A stretch of 19,732 nucleotides of DNA from CAYWCV01 sp964629885 (GTDB lineage Bacteria > Bacteroidota > Rhodothermia > Balneolales > CAYWCV01). A model generated the notes under the pieces. It saw nothing but the letters and a program-made list of their open reading frames with translations, had not been told where the DNA came from and made no database searches. The stretch lies in contig CAZVRJ010000046.1 in assembly GCA_964629885.1 (NCBI GenBank), forward strand, positions 1-19,732, given 5' to 3'. The translations under genes were made by a program, and so were the position numbers. Within the stretch, counting starts at the first letter, position 1. The number at the start of each line of letters is the position of its first letter. Below are positions 1 to 6,926 of the stretch, in pieces.

Positions 1-90
1 GAAGTGGGAATGAACGATTATCTTTCAAAGCCGATCGTTCGAAACGCACTCTATGGGGTTATCGAACGTTTTGTATTGTCAGCACCATGA
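1..90 (+). CDS. Response regulator receiver domain, C-terminal end (partial gene)
   Basis: Frame 1 is open from the first base and gives 29 residues before a TGA at 88-90. The segment GMNDYLSKPI is the classic end of a CheY-like receiver domain, and its lysine (10th visible residue) is the invariant switch Lys that contacts the phosphorylated Asp. After it only one short helix (about 16 residues) remains before the stop, so the receiver domain is the last domain of the protein. It could be a stand-alone regulator or the C-terminal receiver of a hybrid histidine kinase; the visible part cannot tell which. The function of the rest of the gene lies outside the window. The family call is strong because of the motif and its position, despite the short length. 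Confidence 0.8.
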   Translation, partial: EVGMNDYLSKPIVRNALYGVIERFVLSAP

Positions 91-115
91 TATCCCATTA
101 ACCAGCCTTAGAGAC

Positions 116-1336
116 ATGATCCGAATTGGATGTAAGCTAGCCCTTACGCTATTGATAACGACGGTATTGCACATTGAGATGGTATCGGCCCAGGATGTTG
201 GCATCTCACAGAGTGAAAGACTGAGTGGTCTAGCAGAAGTGTCGAAAGCACCGGGGTATATGGCATTGAAGATGGTGCATGGTTCGGATCCCGACCTATT
301 CTTAGGTGGAGTACTCAAATCTGGAGAATCAATAGCTCTGACGTCGAACAGCATCATGATGCATGGCGCATTGAATCCTATGTTGGTCGCGATTGCGACA
401 ATGAAGGCCATCGAGCAGGGTCATTTTAATCTCGATACTCCCATTAACAAATTGCTACCGTTTCAAGTGGTGCATCCGAACGATCGCAACACCCCGATTA
501 CGGTGGGGCATCTACTGGGGCAAACTAGTGGTATTCAGGATGAAAGTGGCAGCTTTTATAGGAGTTACCTTTTCACAAGAGATATAAACTTCAACAACGA
601 GGCACTGAACGCCGACGAAAAACGGATGCTTCGTCGCGCAAACTTGAGCGCAAGATTCTCATTGCAAGCATACCTAGATAAATCGCTGACTGCCAAAGGG
701 GAATTTTATTCCAAGGGCACTTTCAGTAGGAATGCACTTGGTGACGATGTTAATTTTACATCGACCGGATTATCATTGTTGGCGCTAATCATCGAATCTT
801 CAACTGGCTTTTTCTTCGACCAGTATGCCAGCGAGTTTATATTTGATCCACTTGGAATGGGTACAGCTACTTGGACTATACCACCTACGGGTTCCGAAAT
901 CGCCAGCCCTCATTTGGGCAGCACCATGGATGTCATACCCGATTATAATCAGATCATGTATCCGGCGCTTGGGTTCAGGTCGTCGGGTGCTGATGCACAG
1001 ATATTGCTGAGCGAAGTTGTGAGTGGCTTGAACGGAGGTGGAAAATTGCTGAGGGCTGAATCCTGGAAGACGCTTTTTGGAGGTGCTATCCCAAATTTCC
1101 AAAATGCTACTGCAGCCGATATGAACCGTGCTCCAATTGAAGTACTCAGTTCATATAACTTGGCAGGATACCATGTGATTGGCGCACAAAATTATGGCTC
1201 GACCAGCGTGTTGCTAATCGAGCCACAAAAAGGCGAAGTCATCTATTTTACCTCTAACACGAGCTTTGCACACTTGAATAGAGGAGGCTTCTTCTTGTCG
1301 GAGATCTTACGGCTCATTGTTGAACCGTACGAATAG
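116..1336 (+). CDS. Exported beta-lactamase-fold (serine hydrolase-like) protein, probable pseudoenzyme
   Basis: The ATG at 116 is chosen because it starts a clean signal peptide of about 26 residues ending VSAQ. An ATG at 53 would overlap the receiver gene and bury the signal. The 406-residue protein follows the class C beta-lactamase/PBP-like fold: a helix after the active site (IEQGHFNLDTPINKLLP, about 99-115), VGHLLGQTSGI (about 130-140), and STGLSLLALIIESSTG then DPLGM (about 216-248). The catalytic motifs do not match. Where active relatives have GSxxK there is GALNP (84-88), so nucleophile Ser and Lys are Ala and Pro. The YxN position reads FTS (214-216), and the C-terminal HxG reads as I-G-A near 355-357. 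Family membership is well supported. Loss of hydrolase activity is inferred from alignment by eye. It probably acts in the periplasm as a binding or regulatory protein. It converges on the next gene with a 15-bp gap. Confidence 0.8.
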   Translation: MIRIGCKLALTLLITTVLHIEMVSAQDVGISQSERLSGLAEVSKAPGYMALKMVHGSDPDLFLGGVLKSGESIALTSNSIMMHGALNPMLVAIATMKAIEQGHFNLDTPINKLLPFQVVHPNDRNTPITVGHLLGQTSGIQDESGSFYRSYLFTRDINFNNEALNADEKRMLRRANLSARFSLQAYLDKSLTAKGEFYSKGTFSRNALGDDVNFTSTGLSLLALIIESSTGFFFDQYASEFIFDPLGMGTATWTIPPTGSEIASPHLGSTMDVIPDYNQIMYPALGFRSSGADAQILLSEVVSGLNGGGKLLRAESWKTLFGGAIPNFQNATAADMNRAPIEVLSSYNLAGYHVIGAQNYGSTSVLLIEPQKGEVIYFTSNTSFAHLNRGGFFLSEILRLIVEPYE

Positions 1337-1351
1337 TTTGCATGAACGGAT

Positions 1352-2467
1352 CTAGAAATCAGCCTTCAAAACTACGACTTCCGGCTCAACGCTTGAGCTT
1401 TGGTTGGCGGCGTACATCTTGCCGTTGACGATGCGCACAGGACGAATCGACGCAGGAAGCAGGGTAGAGCCCAGCACGTCCGACGTTGGGCTCATGACCA
1501 CCCAGTAGGTGCTGTTTGCGTCGATCTGGCCAATATTCACCCAGTAGTTGCCCTTGTCCGACACGAGGAAGGACACGTATGCAGGATGCGTGGCTGGGAC
1601 TCTGTCGGCTACGATTGGATCGGCCGTGCGGGGATCCAGCTGTTTGTCGGTGTCGGTTACGGGGCGCTCGGCCACAGTAGCCTCAATTCCGCCCAGCGGG
1701 GTTCCATCGGCCGAGAAATGGTCGATCTTGAGAGCGTCGTTCCAGGCACCCAAATAAAAGTCGCCGCCTTTTTCTACTCGTAGGAACGAGTTTCGACCGA
1801 ATGGAAGCACGCGGGTAGCAGGTGCCCCGTTCATGTCGCCCGTTACGGTCTGCTGGTTTCTCCGGCTGATGTAGTCGGCATTGAGCACGCTTCCGTCTTC
1901 GCCAATGATCCGGTACCGCAGCCATTGCTCTTCCGTCTGTCCGTCGGCACCCATCGTCGGAGCGGCGACTTCGGTTGTGACGTAGCCCGCAAGGCCCTCC
2001 AGCTTGACGAGTGCGGCGACGTTGTACCCGTCGTCAGTCACCATGTTCACCGGAAACTCGCGAACGTAGGTCCAGGTATATCCGTCACGTGCAAAGATGG
2101 ATGCACGCTGCATGCTGCGGTCGAAGGCGAATAGGCTGTCGTTCTCGAACAGGGAGACGGTGGGAGGGGAGTCGAACTGTCCTGGCTCCTGCCCGATGTC
2201 GCCAATGGTTCCCTGATAACCACCTTCGGCATCGAAAACGTAAATGACGGGGGCGCGTCCGTCCGAAACGATGGCAGAACCATCGGAGGCAACCTGAACG
2301 TTGGAGATGGAACTGATCATCACGTCGGTGGAGTTGCCGAAGCTGGCCAGCTGCTCCATCTCGAAGCTGGCGTCGAAGGAGCTGCCGATGCCGGAGCCGC
2401 CAGGCGAACCGCACGAGCTGAATATAAAGGCGGCAGACAACGCCGCGAAGCTGATTTTCTTGATCAT
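1352..2467 (-). CDS. Six-bladed beta-propeller (NHL-like) lipoprotein
   Basis: The ATG at 2467 gives MIKKISFAALSAAFIFSSC, a lipoprotein signal with lipobox FSSC and acylated Cys19; a longer reading from 2518 would add 17 residues before the signal and is rejected. The mature 371-residue chain has repeated propeller-like strands, for example SDGRAPVIYVFDAEG followed by GTIGDIGQEPGQFDSP, the usual NHL/6-bladed propeller pattern of aromatic-Asp-x-x-Gly turns. It is likely anchored in the periplasmic leaflet of a membrane, probably the outer one. Such propellers in Bacteroidota bind ligands or partner proteins, and the target here is not evident. No catalytic residues are recognised. It is divergent from the 2671 gene, with about 200 bp between their starts, and has no visible Shine-Dalgarno sequence. 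Confidence 0.75.
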   Translation of the reverse strand: MIKKISFAALSAAFIFSSCGSPGGSGIGSSFDASFEMEQLASFGNSTDVMISSISNVQVASDGSAIVSDGRAPVIYVFDAEGGYQGTIGDIGQEPGQFDSPPTVSLFENDSLFAFDRSMQRASIFARDGYTWTYVREFPVNMVTDDGYNVAALVKLEGLAGYVTTEVAAPTMGADGQTEEQWLRYRIIGEDGSVLNADYISRRNQQTVTGDMNGAPATRVLPFGRNSFLRVEKGGDFYLGAWNDALKIDHFSADGTPLGGIEATVAERPVTDTDKQLDPRTADPIVADRVPATHPAYVSFLVSDKGNYWVNIGQIDANSTYWVVMSPTSDVLGSTLLPASIRPVRIVNGKMYAANQSSSVEPEVVVLKADF

Positions 2468-2583
2468 GAATCTGTTGTTGATTGAAAATGGGTCGATCCT
2501 AGAAATATACCACAACAACGATCATGATGCACGGATCAGTTAAGCGGCTCCAGCCACACTGCGGCGAGCATCGGCCCATCGAG

Positions 2584-2637
2584 TTGATTATCGCATCTTC
2601 GTGTGAGTAACTTTCACCCTAGCTTGCTACGTATAAT
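2584..2637 (+). promoter_or_regulatory. Candidate promoter for the outer-membrane barrel gene
   Basis: Two possible promoters lie in the divergent intergenic region. One is TTGATT (2584-2589), 18 bp, then TAACTTTC (2608-2615), one mismatch from the Bacteroidota TAnnTTTG element. The other is a perfect TATAAT at 2632-2637 without a good -35 box. The second would give a leader of about 25 nt before the ATG at 2671. The call is by eye only. Confidence 0.3.
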
Positions 2638-2670
2638 GTAGGTAACCAATCTACACGTATATTTATCATC

Positions 2671-3363
2671 ATGAAACGCATCATCCGATTTGCATTCGCA
2701 CTAGCACTGGCAGGATTATTCTCGGTCTCGCAAAACAGTTTCGCCCAGATGGGGGAAGTCTCCATCGAGGGTTTGGTCGGCGTGCCTCAGGCCGACTTCC
2801 GGAATGAAATTAAGCGTGCCGGTTTGGGCATCGGGCTAACCGGCGGTTACCAGTTTCCACGCACCCCGGTTCAAATTGGTGCCAAGTTCGGATTCATGAA
2901 CTACGGCATCGACCGCCGCAATGCTCCTCTCAGCACTACAATCCCAGATATTACAGTACGGGTCGAAAACCAGTATAACATCGTTCAGGGGCATGGCTAT
3001 CTGCGCCTTACTCCTCCTTCTGGACCATTTCGTCCGTACGTTGAGGGCTTGGCCGGATTCAACTATCTGTTCACGCAGACGGCCATTTACGAGCGTGGTA
3101 GTAGTGAGCAAAAGTTGACCGACACTAACTTCGACGACACAGCTTTTAGCTACGGTTTAGGCGGTGGATTCAAGGTATTGCTCTATGCCGATAGTGGTTC
3201 AAATTTGTATCTTGACATGCGCGCGAATTACATGTTCGGTAACAGCGCCACTTACCTGAAGAAAGGGTCGATCACTGTCGAAAACGGTCAAGCCTATTAT
3301 GACGCATACCGTTCGGCAACCGATCTTTTGCTACTCCAAGTGGGTGTTAGCATCACATTTTAA
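2671..3363 (+). CDS. Outer-membrane beta-barrel protein, porin/OmpA-barrel type
   Basis: This 230-residue protein starts with a signal peptide ending SFAQ (cleavage near residue 26). The rest alternates short amphipathic strands with turns (GGYQFPRTPVQIGAKFGF, GHGYLRLTP, FRPYVEGLAGFNYLF, YGLGGGFKVLL, LYLDMRANYMFG) and ends in LQVGVSITF. The terminal Phe is the usual C-terminal signal for BAM-dependent outer-membrane insertion. The length fits an 8-strand barrel of the generic outer-membrane beta-barrel families. No periplasmic peptidoglycan-binding domain follows. It is 9 bp upstream of the antiporter gene, so the two may be co-transcribed, but no functional link is clear. The role, whether structural, pore or ligand binding, cannot be read from the sequence. 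Confidence 0.78.
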   Translation: MKRIIRFAFALALAGLFSVSQNSFAQMGEVSIEGLVGVPQADFRNEIKRAGLGIGLTGGYQFPRTPVQIGAKFGFMNYGIDRRNAPLSTTIPDITVRVENQYNIVQGHGYLRLTPPSGPFRPYVEGLAGFNYLFTQTAIYERGSSEQKLTDTNFDDTAFSYGLGGGFKVLLYADSGSNLYLDMRANYMFGNSATYLKKGSITVENGQAYYDAYRSATDLLLLQVGVSITF

Positions 3364-3372
3364 CAAACATCT

Positions 3373-4326
3373 ATGGGCTTGACCCTGTTGCAAATGCTTG
3401 GCGGCTTGGCCATACTAGTGGCCGGAGCTGAAATACTAGTGAGGGGCAGTGTTGGCACTGCCCTTCGTTTTGGACTAACACCACTACTGATTGGTCTGAC
3501 AATCGTCGCGTTTGGCACAAGCGCACCCGAGCTTGTCGTAAGCATTCAGGCTGCATCTAATGGAAGCGATGATATTGCGTTAGGTAACATCATCGGATCG
3601 AATATTTCGAACATAGCGCTTATCCTCGGAATCGCGGCACTCATTCAACCCCTGAAGGTTCAGGCTTCCATCATCCGGAAGGATGTTCCAATCCTACTTG
3701 GAACTAGTCTGCTTCTAGTCCTTTTTTTGTTGGATGGTGTGATTTCGCAACTCGAAGGTTTCTTTTTCTTCGCAGGTGTTGTTGTATTTACAGTAGCCAG
3801 CATCCGAATGTCAAAGATGGAGACAGCAGCTGAAGTGAAGACCGAATTTGAAGATGTTATACCTAAAAAGCAGCTGCCTTTATGGCTAAATGTGCTTTTG
3901 ATCGTTGTAGGACTTGGCCTGCTTATCCTCGGAGCTAAATGGCTTGTTGATGGTGCTATCGAAATTGCATCATCAATCGGTATGAGTGAGGCAGTAGTTG
4001 GCTTGACCATTGTGGCCGTAGGAACCAGCCTGCCGGAGCTCGCTACATCGGTGATGGCCGCAATCAAAAAAGAGGGAGATATTGCCATTGGAAATGTGGT
4101 GGGATCTAACATCTTCAATATCTTATGCATTCTAGGCATTACGGCAATGATCTTGCCCGTTTCTCAGGGTGGTATCACAACCGTCGACATTCTTCTGATG
4201 CTTGGTTTGACACTTTTTTTACTTCCTGTTCTTAGATCGGGTTATATTGTCAGCCGCTTAGAGGGTGGTGTATTACTAACCATTTACATCGCATATACAG
4301 CATATCTTGTTCTCGTAACATCCTAA
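3373..4326 (+). CDS. Calcium/sodium antiporter, CaCA family (YrbG type)
   Basis: This 317-residue inner-membrane protein consists of two homologous halves with inverted topology. Each half carries an alpha-repeat: GTSAPEL (48-54) with GNIIGSN (71-77), and GTSLPEL (217-223) with GNVVGSN (240-246). The Glu of each (S/T)xPEL motif and the Asn of GSN line the ion pathway in known Na+/Ca2+ exchangers. About ten hydrophobic segments are visible, with a short charged loop near residues 145-170 joining the halves, as in bacterial YrbG/CaxA. It exchanges Na+ (or H+, or with K+ in some members) for Ca2+; which ions apply here cannot be decided from sequence. The gene starts 9 bp after the barrel gene, and a 33-bp gap separates it from the FKBP gene, which suggests one transcript. 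Confidence 0.93.
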   Translation: MGLTLLQMLGGLAILVAGAEILVRGSVGTALRFGLTPLLIGLTIVAFGTSAPELVVSIQAASNGSDDIALGNIIGSNISNIALILGIAALIQPLKVQASIIRKDVPILLGTSLLLVLFLLDGVISQLEGFFFFAGVVVFTVASIRMSKMETAAEVKTEFEDVIPKKQLPLWLNVLLIVVGLGLLILGAKWLVDGAIEIASSIGMSEAVVGLTIVAVGTSLPELATSVMAAIKKEGDIAIGNVVGSNIFNILCILGITAMILPVSQGGITTVDILLMLGLTLFLLPVLRSGYIVSRLEGGVLLTIYIAYTAYLVLVTS

Positions 4327-4359
4327 TCGTCCACGGCATTTAGATCGTCATTCCATACT

Positions 4360-5139
4360 ATGAAATACATTCAGATCATTTTTTTGTTCACCTGTGTGGT
4401 TTTTACATCGAATAATGTTGTAGCGCAAAACAGAAACGTACAAAGCAACGCAACGATGAATACATCACTAGGTGGCGACCGTAAACCTTTCGAACCCCTC
4501 GCAAAACTTGAGACGGATGCCGACAGCCTCAGTTATGCTTTGGGTATTAACGTAGGGCAGGGGCTACTCAGTCAGCTCATTCAAATCCCTGACATTAAGG
4601 CGTTTGCAACGGGTATTCAAGATGCCCTTAATGCAAACGGTGGTAATGATGGATTTAAGCTCACCGACGAAGCAATAAGCGAAATTCTCATGCGCATCCA
4701 GAACCAGATGATGTACCGTCAACAGGAGAAGATGCGTGAGCTTCAAGCCGAGAATTTGATCAAGGCCAACGCATTCTTGGACGAAAACAAGACCAAGGAA
4801 GGGGTTATGACCACCCCCAGTGGACTTCAGTACCGAATTATCAAAGAGGGCAACGGACCAATGCCGATCCCAATGTCGAGTGTGACGGTACACTATGTCG
4901 GCACATTATTGGATGGCACCGAGTTCGATAGCTCACGTCGACGTGGACAGCCTGCCACGTTCCCGGTAACGGGTGTCATTGAAGGGTGGACCGAAGGTCT
5001 GCAACTGATGAAGGCAGGATCCGTGTTTGAGTTTTACATTCCGCCGAGTTTGGGCTACGGCCAAAACGGGAACCAACGCATCCCGCCGAATGCACTCTTG
5101 ATCTTCGAGGTCGAACTGTTGGAAGTGACTAGTGACTAG
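4360..5139 (+). CDS. FKBP-type peptidyl-prolyl cis-trans isomerase, exported
   Basis: This 259-residue protein has a signal peptide ending VVAQ (about 23 residues), an N-terminal dimerisation domain of the Mip/FkpA type (FKBP_N, about 52-145) with a long charged helix (112-142), and an FKBP catalytic domain (168-256). The substrate-pocket residues are present: HY (Y179), EFDSS (F189, D190), VIEGW (W210), GYG and IPPN before IFEVELLEV. It should catalyse Xaa-Pro isomerisation and chaperone folding in the periplasm as a V-shaped dimer. The last codons and the TAG stop (5137-5139) lie inside a heptanucleotide repeat, so the terminal TSD residues are encoded by the repeat; the downstream paralogue ends LLEVR instead. 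It is paralogous to the next gene, which lies 161 bp downstream. Confidence 0.93.
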   Translation: MKYIQIIFLFTCVVFTSNNVVAQNRNVQSNATMNTSLGGDRKPFEPLAKLETDADSLSYALGINVGQGLLSQLIQIPDIKAFATGIQDALNANGGNDGFKLTDEAISEILMRIQNQMMYRQQEKMRELQAENLIKANAFLDENKTKEGVMTTPSGLQYRIIKEGNGPMPIPMSSVTVHYVGTLLDGTEFDSSRRRGQPATFPVTGVIEGWTEGLQLMKAGSVFEFYIPPSLGYGQNGNQRIPPNALLIFEVELLEVTSD

Positions 5140-5172
5140 TGACTAGTGATTAGTGGTTAGTGGTTAGTGGTA
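5124..5172 (+). repeat. Heptanucleotide tandem array at the FKBP stop codon
   Basis: Seven 7-bp units run in the order AGTGACT x3, AGTGATT, AGTGGTT x2, AGTGGTA. The array starts inside the last codons of the FKBP gene, supplies its TAG stop, and continues into the 3' untranslated region. Because 7 is not a multiple of 3 and each unit contains TAG (with TAA or TAG on the other strand), it closes all six frames. It resembles the array at 6884-6925 and has the same orientation relative to its gene. Cyanobacterial short tandemly repeated repetitive (STRR) heptamers are a known analogue. Confidence 0.92.
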
Positions 5173-5300
5173 TCGAAGTTCGATGCCCCCGATGCCCTCG
5201 ATTTACTTCTTTCATCAAAAAGCCCTATATTTCTAATCTGTGTCCGCTTGATCCACTATGGCTTGCGGGAGACTAAAAACAACTGAAATATTCCGTATAC

Positions 5301-5999
5301 ATGAAATACGCCGCATTTGCCTTTTTGGCGATGGGTCTGGTCGCCTGCAACGGCGGATCGTCGATCGCTCCAAAATCTACCATCAGCACCAAAGCTGACA
5401 GCACCAGTTACGCAATTGGTGTAAATATTGGCTCCAGCTTCCAGGACCAAGAACTGGAAATTGACTTGGCTGCATTCCTGGCTGGCATCAAAGATGCCAT
5501 GAACGACGATTCTACTGCCGTCAAACTGACAGAGGAGGAGCTGCAGACAGTCTTCGCTGCACTCCAGCAAGAAATGTACGAGAAGCAGATGGCCAAAATG
5601 GAAGAAATGTCGCGCAACAATCTATCAGCAGCCGAAAATTTCTTAAAAGACAACGCCACTAAAGAGGGTGTTATGTCGACTCCTAGCGGACTTCAATACA
5701 AAGTTATCACTGAGGGCAGCGGTCGTAAGCCTACTGCTGAATCTGAAGTGGTTGTACACTACCGCGGACGTCTTCTTGACGGCACCGTGTTCGACAGCTC
5801 CTTCGAGCGTGGCGAACCAGCCGTGTTCCAAGTTGGCCAGGTCATCGACGGCTGGATCGAAGGTCTCCAACTTATGAGCGCCGGCTCTAAGTATGAGTTC
5901 TACATCCCATCATTCCTTGCCTATGGCGAGCAAGGCAACCAGGTGATTCCACCAAACGCCACACTGATCTTCGAAGTCGAATTACTCGAAGTCAGATAA
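5301..5999 (+). CDS. FKBP-type peptidyl-prolyl cis-trans isomerase, lipoprotein
   Basis: This 232-residue protein begins MKYAAFAFLAMGLVAC, a lipoprotein signal with Cys16 as the acylated residue. An FKBP_N dimerisation domain follows (about 30-125), then an FKBP catalytic domain (about 143-231) with the full pocket: HY (Y154), VFDSS (F164, D165), ER preceding the FQV strand, VIDGW (W185), AYG, VIPPN and IFEVEL. It differs from the upstream paralogue in its membrane anchor, so one member of the pair is soluble in the periplasm and the other is tethered. Substrates are probably envelope or secreted proteins, an inference from location. A possible -10-like TATATTTC lies at 5226-5233 but without a good partner, so it may depend on the upstream transcript. 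Transcription ends at the hairpin just downstream. Confidence 0.93.
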   Translation: MKYAAFAFLAMGLVACNGGSSIAPKSTISTKADSTSYAIGVNIGSSFQDQELEIDLAAFLAGIKDAMNDDSTAVKLTEEELQTVFAALQQEMYEKQMAKMEEMSRNNLSAAENFLKDNATKEGVMSTPSGLQYKVITEGSGRKPTAESEVVVHYRGRLLDGTVFDSSFERGEPAVFQVGQVIDGWIEGLQLMSAGSKYEFYIPSFLAYGEQGNQVIPPNATLIFEVELLEVR

Positions 6000-6020
6000 G
6001 AGACGATATCTCGATTTTAT

Positions 6021-6056
6021 AAAAAAGCCCCGATATAATGTGTCGGGGCTTTTTTT
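6021..6056. terminator. Bidirectional intrinsic terminator
   Basis: The arms AAAAAAGCCCCGA (6021-6033) and TCGGGGCTTTTTTT (6043-6056) form a long perfect stem around a 9-nt loop, with a T-run on each strand. It lies between the convergent FKBP lipoprotein gene (+, ending 5999) and the unknown gene (-, ending 6085) and can terminate both transcripts. Confidence 0.93.
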
Positions 6057-6084
6057 ATGCTTGTAAATCAAATTCAATCGATGC

Positions 6085-6750
6085 TCAAATGGAGGTATGG
6101 GCAAAGACCTCCTCGGCGCCATGTGGCGGGTTGTCGAGTGACCATGTCTCAAAATAAAACAGACGCTCACTGCGAATGCGCTTCCCGTTCATACTGAACA
6201 ATCGTGTGTCACCGCCAATGAACGGCTGAAGTGCCTGAAACAATGCCGGGTATATGTTGTCCAAGCTATAGATGTGGAGATCCCAGCCGTGGTGGGCCTT
6301 CTCTTTGAATACTACGATGGTCTTCTCTTTAATAAGATCGTGAAGGGCAGAAACCACCTCCGGCTCTCCTGAATTATTCGACGGCGGAATGGAGTGTATA
6401 TCCAACGATCCCGTTCCGAAAGGAGCAATGATGGCCTCACCGACTCGCATAAGGTTGACAGCATCCTTCAGGCTTCCTGTTTCTGCAAGGGAGCTTATCC
6501 AGACTGGCCGGCTAATGTGACGATTTACAGCGTCAAGAATAGTGCTCACTTGCGGATGCATGTTCAGCCCAAATTCTGGTTCGGAGGAGCCTAGATTTGT
6601 TGAGCTGATGTAGAAATGGGAGAATATCGGCATCGGACGCATGAAATCATCCAGCGTCATATTCTTTGACGCCTGCCGACGTTCGTCCGGACTTTGCTCC
6701 AGCCTGTCGAGTGGAATGTCGTGTTCGAAGATGAGTTTGAGGATATGCAT
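6085..6750 (-). CDS. Hypothetical protein, family not recognised
   Basis: This open frame encodes 221 residues from the ATG at 6750 (MHILKLIFEHDIPLDRLEQ). The frame stays open to an ATG at 6861, but that codon lies inside the hppA terminator hairpin, and the extra 37 residues would come mostly from a purine/pyrimidine 7-mer repeat (Leu-Pro-Ser-Phe rich), so the downstream start is preferred. The protein has no signal peptide or membrane segment from this start. It is a mixed-charge soluble protein with features such as FGLNMHPQVSTILDAV, LMRVGEAIIAPFGTGSLDIHS and FKEKAHHGWDLHIYS. I do not recognise a domain or catalytic motif and assign no function. It sits downstream of hppA, separated by the terminator, so it probably has its own promoter in the 6751-6840 stretch. 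It ends at a shared terminator. Confidence 0.65.
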   Translation of the reverse strand: MHILKLIFEHDIPLDRLEQSPDERRQASKNMTLDDFMRPMPIFSHFYISSTNLGSSEPEFGLNMHPQVSTILDAVNRHISRPVWISSLAETGSLKDAVNLMRVGEAIIAPFGTGSLDIHSIPPSNNSGEPEVVSALHDLIKEKTIVVFKEKAHHGWDLHIYSLDNIYPALFQALQPFIGGDTRLFSMNGKRIRSERLFYFETWSLDNPPHGAEEVFAHTSI

Positions 6751-6754
6751 GGCG

Positions 6755-6817
6755 GAAAGAAGAAAGAAGAAAGAAGAAGGAAGGAGGAAGGAGGAAGGAG
6801 GAAGGAGGAAGGAGGTT
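6755..6817. repeat. Purine heptanucleotide tandem array upstream of an unknown gene
   Basis: Nine units in strict 7-bp register read, on the + strand, GAAAGAA x3, GAAGGAA, GGAGGAA x4 and GGAGGTT. The tract is all purine on this strand except for the final TT. It ends 4 bp from the ATG of the minus-strand gene at 6750, so on that gene's mRNA it is a pyrimidine-rich 5' untranslated segment. It shares the 7-bp period, but not the sequence, of the arrays at 5124 and 6884. Confidence 0.92.
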
Positions 6818-6837
6818 AGATAGCCCAAGATAACAAT

Positions 6838-6870
6838 AAAAAAAGGGCTTGCCGTTTGCACGACAAGCCC
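6838..6870 (-). terminator. Intrinsic terminator of hppA
   Basis: Read on the minus strand, GGGCTTG and CAAGCCC form a 7-bp stem (6864-6870 with 6845-6851) around a 12-nt loop, followed by seven T (6844-6838). It follows the hppA stop codon and the 3' heptamer array and should end the prs-rplY-pth-hppA transcript. Confidence 0.85.
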
Positions 6871-6883
6871 GAATAAACCTAAT

Positions 6884-6925
6884 AATCACTAATCACTAGT
6901 CACTAGTCCCTAGTCCCTAGTCCCT
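6884..6925 (-). repeat. Heptanucleotide tandem array just after the hppA stop codon
   Basis: Read in the hppA direction, six exact 7-bp units follow one base after the TGA stop (6929-6927): AGGGACT x3, AGTGACT, AGTGATT x2. The AGTGACT-to-AGTGATT progression matches the array at 5124-5172, again in the sense orientation at a gene's 3' end. Every unit boundary holds a stop codon on both strands (CTAG is palindromic). The array lies between the stop codon and the terminator, so it is transcribed as 3' untranslated RNA. Confidence 0.92.
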
Positions 6926-6926
6926 A

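Noticed and set aside
53..115. Longer start for the beta-lactamase-fold gene at ATG 53
   Set aside because: It overlaps the receiver-domain reading frame and places 21 polar residues before a clear signal peptide that starts at 116.
5171..5183. Operator site at the palindrome ATCGAAGTTCGAT
   Set aside because: A single short inverted repeat with no promoter placed beside it and no T-run; too little to support a regulatory call.
6755..6817. Strong Shine-Dalgarno-like AGGAGG repeats on the + strand
   Set aside because: No real + strand gene follows; the sequence is part of the 7-mer array.
6751..6861. N-terminal extension of the 6085-6750 gene to ATG 6861
   Set aside because: The codon lies in the hppA terminator hairpin and the extension is mostly translated repeat; kept only as a phase-variation hypothesis.
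5124..6925. CRISPR array from the heptamer repeats
   Set aside because: Units are 7 bp, directly abutting and without spacers; no cas gene is present.
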